Source: an uncultured Cytophagaceae bacterium (GTDB lineage Bacteria > Bacteroidota > Bacteroidia > Cytophagales > Microscillaceae). Taken from it: 7,210 nucleotides of DNA. The translations under genes were made by a program, and so were the position numbers. Under the pieces are notes generated by a model. The model was given only the letters and a program-made list of their open reading frames with translations, did not search any database and was not told where the DNA came from. The DNA lies in contig CALDJV010001190.1 of assembly GCA_937899305.1 (NCBI GenBank), forward strand, positions 1 to 7,210. The letters are read 5' to 3'. Numbering within the stretch: position 1 is the stretch's first letter; each line of letters opens with the position of its first letter. This document shows positions 1-7,191 of the stretch, piece by piece.

Positions 1-168
1 GGATAAAACTGAATCGGACAATTATTGCGAACGCGTTACTGAACCTATGATTCAATTCACTTGTTCATTGTATTTTAGCTTTATGCTCACCTCACCCAAA
101 AGACAAGGTCGAATGAAAATGTTTTCAATGACTGATTTCACAAACAAATTTTTAATTAATACAAGCCT

Positions 169-2442
169 ATGTTAATATCTACTAAATTAAACCGGTTTTC
201 ATCCCAGTTTTTAGGAGTTTTGGCAATAGTAATTGGTGCATTGCAAATATCTCAAGCTCAAATAGATCACGAATGCGGTACCCATGCCACCCCCCAACAA
301 ATAAAATATATGACGCAAGTGATTCGACCGCTTGCTCAGAATTATTCCCGTTTTCGTACCACTTCTACTACCTATGTACCTATCAAGGCGCACATCATGC
401 GCACCTCGAGTGGAGCTGGGGGACTTGCATTGGCCGATTTGATCAAAGCCATTGATGACATGAATGCCATTTACCAAAAGTCCAATATTAGTTTCTATAT
501 CTACAATGAGGTCAATTTTATAAATGATGATGCTTTTTACAACTACGACGCCAGCGAAGAATCCAGTTTGGGCGATAAATACAACGTGGCCAATGTAATT
601 AATGTATATTTTGCCAATACAGTGACCAGTAGGGGCAATAATTTGTGTGGATATGCTTACTTCCCCGGAGGACCGGATATGGTGTTGATGGCCAATGGTT
701 GTGCAACCAATGGTTCTACTTTGCCTCATGAGTTAGGGCATTACTTTGCGTTGTATCATACCCATGGTAAATCTAACAGTACTCAAACCGACGAATTCGT
801 AGATGGTAGCAATTGTAGTACGGCTGGAGATGAAGTATGTGATACTCCCGCAGATCCTCAATTGGGAGGAAGCAATGTAGACAACAATTGTATTTATACT
901 GGAACTGACACCGACTCGAAGGGGGCCGCTTTTACTCCCGATACGCGCAACTTGATGTCATATTCATTAAAAAGTTGTCGTAACATTTTTTCCCAAGGAC
1001 AATATGATCGTATATCGGCTACATTGACCAACTCGAGAGATTATTTGCTCAACACCAACACGGCTCCTCCTGTCATTACTACGTTTACGCCCGACGAAGG
1101 TGCCGGGGGAGTGCAGGTAACCATTACTGGATCCGGATTTAGTACTACAGCCAGCGAAAATATTGTGAAAATTAATGGGGTGAAAGCAACGGTAACTTCC
1201 AGTACTGCCACCCAAATTATTTTAAATACTTCGGTTTTTGCTACTACCGGAATCATTAGTGTAACTGTAAACAACCAAACTGCTTATAGCAATCGTAATT
1301 TTTCAGTACCAGTGGGTAGCTTCCCTTATATCCAGAGCTTTGAAACCGGTTTAGGGGATTGGATTCAAGACGAAAGCGATGATTTCAACTGGTCGTTGGG
1401 TGACGGTACTACCCCCTCTGATAATACTGGCCCAACGAATGCTACCGACGGCTCTTTTTATATGTTTACGGAGGCCTCTGGCGATAACAACCCTACCAAA
1501 AAGGCCATCATTCAAAGTAGTTCTTTTGACCTTTCAAAGTTGCCCAATCCAGAGTTTACTTTCAGGTATCATATGGAAGGTGCCAATATGGGGACATTAC
1601 AATTGGAGGTAACCAAAGATGGTGGTGCTACCTGGAGCAGTCTATTCTCAAAAACTGGGGACCAAGGTGGTGACTGGCTTACCGAAGTGATCGATTTGTC
1701 TAGTTATCAGGCAACTGGAGTAAAGTTTAGGTTTATTGGAACGACTGGAACTGGTTTTGCCAGTGATATGGCCATTGATTTTATTCAGATAAGAAGTGCT
1801 ACTACGCTTTACATTGGCGGGTTTAGTCCCACGATGGCTCGAGTGGGGGATGAGGTGAGCATTACCGGAGATGGCTTCAGTGCCACTGCTTCCGATAACA
1901 TTGTTAAGTTTAACGGAAAAGCGGCCAGGGTGGCCAGTGCTACTACGACTAGTATTGTGGTGAATGTACCCAGTGGAGTAACCAGTGGTAAGATTACCGT
2001 AGAGTATGGCGGCGACGTAGCGACCAGTACAGGTACCTTTACCGTGATAGACCCATTGGAAGTAAGCCTTTTCTCGCCTACTTCGGGTGATGTAGGCACT
2101 GAAGTAACCATTACTGGAACCGGATTTAGCCTGACAACCACCGAAAACATTGTGAAATTTAATGGAACGGCGGCTGAGGTAATATCGGCTACTGCCACCG
2201 AAATTGTAACCAAGGCACCAGAAGGATTTACTACTGGAAAAATTACGGTGGAATATTTGGGAGCGACTGCTACCAGTACCGACGATTTTGTGTTGAATTC
2301 GGTAACTGGGCTACCTCAGAACTTAAGCAAAGGCAAGCTAGAGTTATTTCCTAACCCATCTTCAGAAGTAGTCAATCTTAAGTTTTCGGGCAATATTGCA
2401 GTGGCCAAGGTAAAGGTACAGTTATACAACCTTCAAGGGTAG
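169..2442 (+). CDS. Secreted M43-type zinc metalloprotease with TIG and MAM-like domains; T9SS tail cut by a TAG stop
   Basis: A secreted endopeptidase, 757 residues to the TAG. The signal peptide is about residues 1-30 (basic K6/R9, hydrophobic core 14-27, likely cleavage after SQA30). C36 in HECGT resembles the cysteine-switch CGT motif of M43 zymogens (family knowledge). The catalytic domain is about 60-290: zinc motif HELGHYFALYH at 187-197 (ligands H187, H191, H197; base E188), the family-like GDEVCDTP stretch at 220-227, and a Met-turn NLMSYS at 261-266. A TIG/IPT domain follows (about 300-380), then a MAM or choice-of-anchor-J-like domain (about 384-545, opening with FPYIQSFETGLGDW), then two TIGs (546-626, 630-709). 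LELFPNPSSE at 724-733 opens a type A T9SS sorting domain. A194 replaces the usual glycine of HExxHxxGxxH. The start is the only ATG in frame after a stop at 157-159; no Shine-Dalgarno is visible, as is usual in Bacteroidota. The nearest known relative by type is mirolysin of Tannerella. The substrate is unknown. Confidence 0.9.
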   Translation: MLISTKLNRFSSQFLGVLAIVIGALQISQAQIDHECGTHATPQQIKYMTQVIRPLAQNYSRFRTTSTTYVPIKAHIMRTSSGAGGLALADLIKAIDDMNAIYQKSNISFYIYNEVNFINDDAFYNYDASEESSLGDKYNVANVINVYFANTVTSRGNNLCGYAYFPGGPDMVLMANGCATNGSTLPHELGHYFALYHTHGKSNSTQTDEFVDGSNCSTAGDEVCDTPADPQLGGSNVDNNCIYTGTDTDSKGAAFTPDTRNLMSYSLKSCRNIFSQGQYDRISATLTNSRDYLLNTNTAPPVITTFTPDEGAGGVQVTITGSGFSTTASENIVKINGVKATVTSSTATQIILNTSVFATTGIISVTVNNQTAYSNRNFSVPVGSFPYIQSFETGLGDWIQDESDDFNWSLGDGTTPSDNTGPTNATDGSFYMFTEASGDNNPTKKAIIQSSSFDLSKLPNPEFTFRYHMEGANMGTLQLEVTKDGGATWSSLFSKTGDQGGDWLTEVIDLSSYQATGVKFRFIGTTGTGFASDMAIDFIQIRSATTLYIGGFSPTMARVGDEVSITGDGFSATASDNIVKFNGKAARVASATTTSIVVNVPSGVTSGKITVEYGGDVATSTGTFTVIDPLEVSLFSPTSGDVGTEVTITGTGFSLTTTENIVKFNGTAAEVISATATEIVTKAPEGFTTGKITVEYLGATATSTDDFVLNSVTGLPQNLSKGKLELFPNPSSEVVNLKFSGNIAVAKVKVQLYNLQG
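1117..2169 (+). repeat. Three copies of a 66-base repeat inside the TIG domains
   Basis: Equivalent 22-codon blocks lie at 1117-1182 (TIG1), 1855-1920 (TIG2) and 2104-2169 (TIG3). Each encodes the V-x-ITGxGFS...NIVK(I/F)NG core of a TIG/IPT immunoglobulin-like fold. By my count TIG1 and TIG3 match at 54 of 66 bases even though the MAM-like domain and TIG2 lie between them. TIG2 has drifted more at the DNA level but keeps the same protein pattern. This suggests spread by internal duplication. Such repeats could allow recombination that changes the number of TIGs. Confidence 0.75.
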
Positions 2443-2580
2443 TTGATTACTACGTTTAGCGGAGTAGTCAAAGATGGTGGGTTACAAATACCAGTGAGCC
2501 AGTTGGCCAAAGGGGTGTACAATGCCATTATTACGGTAGACAACGACGAGGTGGTCGTACGCCGTATTATGAAGAATTGA
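2443..2580 (+). pseudogene. Remaining half of the T9SS sorting domain, in frame after the TAG stop
   Basis: Reading on in the protease frame past the TAG at 2440-2442 gives 45 more codons without interruption, ending in TGA at 2578-2580. The encoded peptide (LITTFSGVVKDGGLQ..., then LAKGVYNAIITV, ending VVVRRIMKN) fits the second half of a por-secretion-tail domain: the L-x-x-GVY strand, a final strand, and a basic C-terminus. With the preceding VKVQLYNLQG it rebuilds a complete domain, and the full product would be about 803 residues. The TAG is one substitution from CAG (Gln) or AAG (Lys), either of which fits the position after NLQG. No start codon or leader suggests independent translation. 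I infer that this was the genuine C-terminus. Confidence 0.85.
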
Positions 2581-2610
2581 TGATGGCACACATAAAATAA
2601 AAAATGACCA

Positions 2611-2638
2611 AGGCTTGCCGAAATGCAAGCCTTTTTTT
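2611..2638 (+). terminator. Rho-independent terminator after the protease gene
   Basis: A perfect 8-bp stem, AGGCTTGC (2611-2618) with GCAAGCCT (2625-2632), encloses a 6-base loop and runs directly into seven T (2632-2638). It lies 30 bases after the TGA at 2578-2580 and 168 bases after the TAG. It is therefore placed for the longer reading frame, which supports that frame as the original gene. It should separate transcription of the protease from the downstream permease. Confidence 0.88.
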
Positions 2639-2764
2639 GTTGCCCATTTATCAAACAAGTTTTGCCCAGTAATGGACATCTTGAAAAATATATTTCCGAA
2701 TATTGTAGTTTAACCTGTTGATATATAGTGAGTTGTGATTTTGGTCTGACTCTTGAAAACCAAT

Positions 2765-2795
2765 TTGACAAATGCCTTAAAACGAAGCAGATAAT
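2765..2795 (+). promoter_or_regulatory. Possible promoter for the first permease gene
   Basis: TTGACA at 2765-2770 and GATAAT at 2790-2795 are separated by 19 bases and lie 40 bases upstream of the ATG at 2836. The TTTG at 2764-2767 also fits the -33 element of Bacteroidota promoters. No good TAnnTTTG -7 element follows at the right distance, so this is a weak call. It is supported mainly by position, downstream of a terminator and before a gene that needs its own start. Confidence 0.25.
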
Positions 2796-2835
2796 CATCT
2801 GAGCAGCATCGTCTACTCATTAAACAAATATAGCC

Positions 2836-5241
2836 ATGTTGAAAAATTATTTAAAAATTGCTTTTCGTAATCTATTGAGAAATCGGCTTTTCTCAATGTT
2901 GAATATTATGGGATTGGTGATTGGGATGTGCGCTTGTTTATTGATTTTACAATACGTAAGGTTTGAAATGAGCTATGATTCTTTTTTGAAGCAGGCTGAT
3001 CAGGTTTTTCGGATCGATAACGAAGACTACGAAAACGGTCGCCTGGCCCAGAAATCTTCTACGAGTTATATCAATATGGGTAAGGTGATGGTCAACGACT
3101 TCCCCGAAGTACAAAAGCAAACCACCATTCGTAGACTACGAATATCTACAGTATCCTACCAGCAAAAGCGGTTCAAGGAAAAAAACTTGTATGTGGTAGA
3201 TCCTTCATTTTTGGAGGTATTTTCGTTGCCTTTGCTCCAGGGAGATCCCAAAACCGCCCTGAGCCGACCATTGTCGGTGGTATTGACTGAAACCATGGCC
3301 CAAAAATATTTTGGTAACGAAAATCCTATGGGGAAGGCCTTGGAGTTTAACGGTCGTCGAAATTACAAAGTAACTGGAGTAGTAAAGGATGCCCCGGCCA
3401 ATTCACACCTGGACTTTTCTTGTTTGGCGTCTAACCATCGCCTGCGCAAAATTTACAAAGAAAGAAATATTGAGTGGGGATGGAGTAACTTTCATGTGTA
3501 TGTGCTGACCAAACCTGGTACCACAGCAGCTCAATTAGAGGCCAAATTACCCTCGATCAATAAAAAATACCTAGACCCAGTAGATGTCGAAGCGGTGAAG
3601 TTTCGTGCCCACAAGCTTACCGACATCCACCTACTTACCGGATACGATGAGGGGCTTACCCCTGGCAACAATTCCAACTCTATTTATTTATTGTTACTCA
3701 TTGCAATATTCATTTTATTGATTGCCTGGATCAACTACATCAACCTGGCTACTGCCCGAGCTACCGATCGGGCCCGCGAAGTAGGCATTCGTAAGGTGAT
3801 TGGGGCGTATCGTCGTCAACTGATTATACAGTTTCTTGGAGAATCCTTCCTGATTAATTTCTTGGCAGTGTTATTCACCGTTTTTCTGGTAGATTTTTTA
3901 TCCCCTCTATTTGTGCAACTGACCGGAAAAGAGATTCATTTTAACCTATGGCAAAACCCTGAGTTTTGGCTGATGTTTGGTATCATGTTTATCATGGGTG
4001 TTTTGCTATCGGGTTTATATCCTGCGTTTGTACTTTCAGGATTCAAGCCGGTTACGGTGCTCAAAGGCAAAATCATTCGTTCACCTCGAGGCATTGTCTT
4101 ACGCAAAGGACTTACGTTATTTCAGTTTGCCGCTTCTTTTTTATTGATTGGAGGCACGCTGGCCGTATACCAGCAACTGTCGTATATGCGTAGCAAAGAC
4201 GTGGGATTTAATATGGACAAAACCTTGGTTGTAGAAGGTCCTCGAGTAGTAGACTCTACCTTTGGCACCCGTATTAAAGCCTTTGTGAACAAAACCCGAC
4301 AACTTTCTCAGGTAAAGAGTTTGGCGACCTCTTCTTGTATACCTGGGCAAAAATTCAGCGCGAATATTTCTGGCATTAAAATCAAAGGACAACCTGGCGA
4401 AGGTTTCTTACAGAGCCTGGCCTGGATAGATGCACAATACATTCCGGCTTATGGCCTACAATTATTGGCAGGGCGCAACTTTTCATCCAAAAACAGAGGA
4501 GATGTTAAGAAAAGCGTGATACTGAATGCCTCAGCAGCAAAAATGTTGGGCTATAGTGACGAAGACATCATCAACAAAAAATTGATTTGTGAAATGGGAA
4601 GCGATGTAAGCCTGTTCAACATCATAGGAGTCGTCAAGGATTTTCACCATAAGTCATTCAAAGAAACGACCGGACCATTGGTATTACACTACAGTCCTAT
4701 TGTACGCGAATACTTCTCAGTCAAGCTACGTACCACCGATATGCCTGCTGCCATTGCCGCGATCAAAGGTTTATACACCAAATTCTACCCCAAAGATACT
4801 TTTGAATATTCTTTTTTGGATGTTACCTATGATGCCCAGTACCGAGCCGATCAACGCTTTGGTCAAATGTTCGCTCTGTTTAGCGGATTGGCCATTTTTG
4901 TAGCCTGTATGGGGCTTTTTGGCCTTGCTTCATTTACATTATTGCAGCGTACCAAAGAAGTAGGCATTCGCAAAGTATTGGGGGCATCGGGGCAAAGCCT
5001 CATGGTTTTGTTGTTGCGTGACTTTCTAAAACCAGTCATTTTGGCGGGCTTGTTGGCGCTTCCAGTGATGTATTGGGGAGTCACCGAATGGCTTCAAAAC
5101 TTTGCCTACCGCATGTCTATTGGTTGGATGTTGTTTGTGTTGCCCTTGCTGGTAGTAGCTGGTATTGCTTTACTTACCGTTGGCTTTCAAACGCTCAAAA
5201 CCACCCGTAACAACCCTATAGACTCATTGAGGTACGAATAA
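2836..5241 (+). CDS. FtsX/MacB-like ABC transporter permease, full length
   Basis: An 801-residue inner-membrane permease of the MacB/FtsX superfamily, the non-canonical ABC type that transmits ATP-driven movement to periplasmic domains for export or lipid/peptide handling. The order is: an N-terminal LKNYLKIAFRNLLRN helix and first membrane segment (about 19-41); a MacB-type periplasmic domain (about 45-270); an FtsX domain with segments near 282-302, 333-356 and 376-400; a linking segment near 426-446; a second periplasmic domain (about 450-670); and a second FtsX domain with segments near 676-700, 732-748 and 762-785. The cytoplasmic motif REVGIRKVIGA (314-324) recurs as KEVGIRKVLGA (707-717), showing the internal duplication. 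Its length is usual for Bacteroidota members. It has no nucleotide-binding domain and none is encoded nearby, so an ATPase must come from elsewhere. The substrate is unknown. The start is fixed by homology with the downstream paralogue, whose N-terminus aligns from residue 1; no Shine-Dalgarno is visible. Confidence 0.93.
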   Translation: MLKNYLKIAFRNLLRNRLFSMLNIMGLVIGMCACLLILQYVRFEMSYDSFLKQADQVFRIDNEDYENGRLAQKSSTSYINMGKVMVNDFPEVQKQTTIRRLRISTVSYQQKRFKEKNLYVVDPSFLEVFSLPLLQGDPKTALSRPLSVVLTETMAQKYFGNENPMGKALEFNGRRNYKVTGVVKDAPANSHLDFSCLASNHRLRKIYKERNIEWGWSNFHVYVLTKPGTTAAQLEAKLPSINKKYLDPVDVEAVKFRAHKLTDIHLLTGYDEGLTPGNNSNSIYLLLLIAIFILLIAWINYINLATARATDRAREVGIRKVIGAYRRQLIIQFLGESFLINFLAVLFTVFLVDFLSPLFVQLTGKEIHFNLWQNPEFWLMFGIMFIMGVLLSGLYPAFVLSGFKPVTVLKGKIIRSPRGIVLRKGLTLFQFAASFLLIGGTLAVYQQLSYMRSKDVGFNMDKTLVVEGPRVVDSTFGTRIKAFVNKTRQLSQVKSLATSSCIPGQKFSANISGIKIKGQPGEGFLQSLAWIDAQYIPAYGLQLLAGRNFSSKNRGDVKKSVILNASAAKMLGYSDEDIINKKLICEMGSDVSLFNIIGVVKDFHHKSFKETTGPLVLHYSPIVREYFSVKLRTTDMPAAIAAIKGLYTKFYPKDTFEYSFLDVTYDAQYRADQRFGQMFALFSGLAIFVACMGLFGLASFTLLQRTKEVGIRKVLGASGQSLMVLLLRDFLKPVILAGLLALPVMYWGVTEWLQNFAYRMSIGWMLFVLPLLVVAGIALLTVGFQTLKTTRNNPIDSLRYE

Positions 5242-5248
5242 TTACGCT

Positions 5249-5568
5249 ATTGTTAAATGGTCACATTGTTCCGTTTCGCTTATTGTTGCATTGCTCTATT
5301 GTTAAATGGTTGCGCGAGGCGATTAAAAACTAGCTGTTCCGCCTACTGCTCATTGTTGTATTGTTAAATGGCTACATTGTTCCGCTTCGCTCATTGTTAC
5401 ATTGTTCTACGAAGCGATAATTGTATTCTTATTTTCGCAAATATGATAAAAACTATATTGCTTCGCCTGCGCTACTGTGGACTATGGACTATCGACCTTG
5501 GACTATGGACCGAAAATCTATTGTTCCGCTACGCTCATTGTTGCATTGCTAAATGGTTGCGCGAGGCG
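5249..5568 (+). repeat. Four dispersed copies of a ~29-base element with linked motifs
   Basis: The core begins ATTGTTCCGCTTCGCTC and ends ATTGTTGCATTG. Copies are at 5265-5293, 5334-5363 (diverged, one extra base), 5376-5404 and 5520-5548; copies 3 and 4 differ at 2 of 29 positions, copies 1 and 4 at 3. A second motif, TTGTTAAATGGYYRC (TTGCTAAATGG in the last copy), touches or closely neighbours the cores at about 5250-5264, 5300-5312, 5361-5375 and 5546-5560. A third, GGTTGCGCGAGGCG, is exact at 5308-5321 and 5555-5568. GCGAGGCG can pair with the CGCTTCGC-like block of the core, and copy 3 has a perfect CGCTTCG/CGAAGCG pair (5383-5389, 5410-5416). The spacing is irregular. It looks like an intergenic repeat family of REP or MITE type, but no transposase is visible. 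Confidence 0.75.
5477..5511 (+). repeat. Heptanucleotide tandem repeat, five units
   Basis: Five consecutive 7-base units fit the pattern DT(G/C)GAC(T/C): GTGGACT, ATGGACT, ATCGACC, TTGGACT, ATGGACC. Variation is confined to the first, third and last positions. Period 7 is not a multiple of three, and the array lies outside any gene. A second array of the same unit lies about 85 bases downstream. Confidence 0.8.
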
Positions 5569-5596
5569 TCGCAAAACTATGGATAACTAAAAAACT

Positions 5597-5617
5597 ATGG
5601 ACCGTCGACTGTGGACT
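5597..5617 (+). repeat. Second heptanucleotide array, three units, next to a start codon
   Basis: The units ATGGACC, GTCGACT and GTGGACT have the same pattern as the array at 5477-5511. This array ends 14 bases before the ATG at 5632, so it sits in the probable 5' leader of the second permease, followed by the A-rich stretch AAGAAAAATAACC. A further imperfect match, CTATGGATAACT, lies at 5578-5589. Confidence 0.72.
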
Positions 5618-5631
5618 AAAGAAAAATAACC

Positions 5632-7191
5632 ATGTTTAAAAATTATATAAAAATAGCCTTTCGTAATCTGCTGAGGAACAAACTGTTCTCCGCCCTGAAT
5701 ATTTTGGGGCTGGTGATCGGAATGGTCGCTTGCTTGTTGATTTTGCAGTATATACAGCTTGAAACCAATTACGATACATTTCACAAAAACGCAGCCCATA
5801 TCTATCGGGTCAGGTGCGATGACTACCAGAATGGTCGCTTGGTGGCCGCAAATGCAAAGAACTACATGTCGGTAGGTAAAGTGATGGCCCAGGATTATTC
5901 TGAAGTAGTCAATTATGTAACGATTTTAAGAAAAAAACAAGCAATGTTGGCTTATCAAAAAGGCAACAAACGCTTTAATGACAAAGAGTTCTATTTTGTT
6001 GCAGATAACTTTTTTGACTTCTTTTCTTTCAATCTACTCCAGGGCAATCCTAAAAAAGTACTCCAAGCCCCTAAGTCGATCGTATTGACTGAGAAAATGG
6101 CCACCAAGTACTTTGGGAATGAGAATGCTATAGGGAAGACTTTGGAACTAAATGGCAAAGAAAATTTTACGGTCACTGGAATAGTGCAAAACCCACCGGT
6201 AAATTCTCATTTACAGTTCAATTTCTTGTTATCTATCCACGATGTGCTCAAAGAGTACAAAGAGAAAAAGCGTGAATGGTTTTGGACTAATTTCCACGTA
6301 TATGTAACTCTTAAGACAGGGATGAAGCCTGAAAAAATAGAAGCAAAACTGCCCACCCTGGCTCAGAAATATATCAAGCAGGCCAATACCGTAAAAATGC
6401 ATTTACAACCTCTGCAAGACATCCATCTCAATGGCTACAAAAGTGAGTTGAGTCCTAGTGGAGATGCTCAGGCTATTTATTCATTGCTCATCATTGCTTT
6501 ATTTATTTTGGTGATTGCCTGGATCAACTACGTGAATTTGGCCACTGCCCGTGCTACTGATCGCGCTCGAGAAGTAGGCATTCGTAAAGTGGTGGGTGCC
6601 TATCGTCAACAATTGATTTTACAATTTTTGAGTGAAGCCTTCTTCATCAATTTATTGGCCGGAGCACTTACCATACTTTTTTCTGACCTGTTGACGCCTA
6701 TTTTTGAGCGATTTACTGGTAAGAACCTGCCCTTTGATCTATGGCAACAACCCACGTTTTGGCTCATTTTCGGAGGAATGTTTGGGTTGGGAGTATTGTT
6801 TTCGGGGTTGTACCCCGCGTTTGTGCTTTCTGGTTTCAAACCAGTGACGGTTTTGAAAGGAAAAATCATTCGTTCCCGACAAGGAATTGTATTACGCAAA
6901 GGGCTCATCCTGTTTCAATTTATGGCATCTATTATTTTAATAGGGGGCACCTTGTTTGTATATCAACAGCTTCGTTTTATGCGCAATCAAGATTTGGGGC
7001 TTAACATTGCTCAAACCTTGATTGTAGAAGCTCCTCGCAACCGAGACTCCACTCTACAAGTACGTTATCAATCATTCAAACAAAAGATACAACAATTGGC
7101 GCAAGTCAAAAGCTTTGTAGGGTCCTCATCTATTCCAAGCGAAGGATTTAGTGCTCAGACTAAACGCACTATAAATTATTTGTTGTTTTGA
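5632..7191 (+). CDS. FtsX/MacB-like ABC transporter permease, truncated paralogue of the upstream gene
   Basis: A 519-residue frame that aligns from residue 1 with the upstream permease: the first 50 residues share 38 identities by my count, and the stretch from AIYSLLIIAL (281-290) to LRKGLILFQF (421-430) is strongly conserved, including REVGIRKVVGA (313-323) and SGLYPAFVLSGFKPVTVLKG (391-410). It contains the first membrane segment (about 19-41), a periplasmic MacB-type domain, the first FtsX domain and the linking segment near 427-446, plus the start of the second periplasmic domain. Homology ends at about Q509 (7156-7158). Ten unrelated codons then lead to TGA. The second periplasmic domain and second FtsX domain, about 290 residues, are missing, so the product is probably non-functional alone. 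Like its neighbour it carries no ATPase domain. The start is supported by alignment of MFKNYIKIAFRNLLRN with the paralogue. Confidence 0.88.
   Translation: MFKNYIKIAFRNLLRNKLFSALNILGLVIGMVACLLILQYIQLETNYDTFHKNAAHIYRVRCDDYQNGRLVAANAKNYMSVGKVMAQDYSEVVNYVTILRKKQAMLAYQKGNKRFNDKEFYFVADNFFDFFSFNLLQGNPKKVLQAPKSIVLTEKMATKYFGNENAIGKTLELNGKENFTVTGIVQNPPVNSHLQFNFLLSIHDVLKEYKEKKREWFWTNFHVYVTLKTGMKPEKIEAKLPTLAQKYIKQANTVKMHLQPLQDIHLNGYKSELSPSGDAQAIYSLLIIALFILVIAWINYVNLATARATDRAREVGIRKVVGAYRQQLILQFLSEAFFINLLAGALTILFSDLLTPIFERFTGKNLPFDLWQQPTFWLIFGGMFGLGVLFSGLYPAFVLSGFKPVTVLKGKIIRSRQGIVLRKGLILFQFMASIILIGGTLFVYQQLRFMRNQDLGLNIAQTLIVEAPRNRDSTLQVRYQSFKQKIQQLAQVKSFVGSSSIPSEGFSAQTKRTINYLLF

Larger units (their letters stand above)
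5242..5631. other. Repeat-rich 390-base intergenic region, no credible gene
   Basis: This gap between the two permease genes consists largely of short repeats (listed separately) around a non-repetitive A/T-rich stretch at about 5417-5460. No clear terminator with a T-run follows the first permease, and I see no convincing promoter before the second. The repeats contain alternating A/T-rich and CG-rich blocks capable of pairing, so the region could act as a transcript end or mRNA processing site. That is inference. Frames open across it give peptides with no family resemblance. Confidence 0.7.

Noticed and set aside
61..90. Bacteroidota-type promoter before the protease (TAGCTTTA at 76-83)
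   Set aside because: The -7-like match has no TTG element at a usable distance upstream (the nearest, 61-63, is only 12 bases away), so it is not better than chance in A/T-rich sequence.
113..175. 20-codon frame starting ATGAAAATG and overlapping the protease start
   Set aside because: It is too short, has no recognisable feature or ribosome site, and is expected by chance in A/T-rich leader DNA. A leader-peptide role cannot be supported.
211..729. Reverse-strand 172-codon frame inside the protease gene
   Set aside because: It is an antisense shadow of the M43 catalytic domain coding sequence, with no recognisable protein features.
2661..2696. Promoter formed by TTTG (2661-2664) and TATATTTC (2689-2696)
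   Set aside because: The spacing of 24 bases is longer than usual and the last base of the -7 element is wrong. It is also about 140 bases from the next start codon.
2433..2798. Reverse-strand open frame of 121 codons across the gene 1-gene 2 gap
   Set aside because: It runs antisense through the sorting-domain remnant and the terminator hairpin, its peptide has no family resemblance, and no leader supports it.
5249..5568. CRISPR array
   Set aside because: Repeat copies are irregularly spaced and partly diverged, the intervals themselves contain other repeats, and no cas gene is present.
5368..5586. 72-codon forward frame across the repeat region
   Set aside because: It is made of the intergenic repeats themselves, including period-7 units that do not keep a codon frame. 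The peptide shows no domain.
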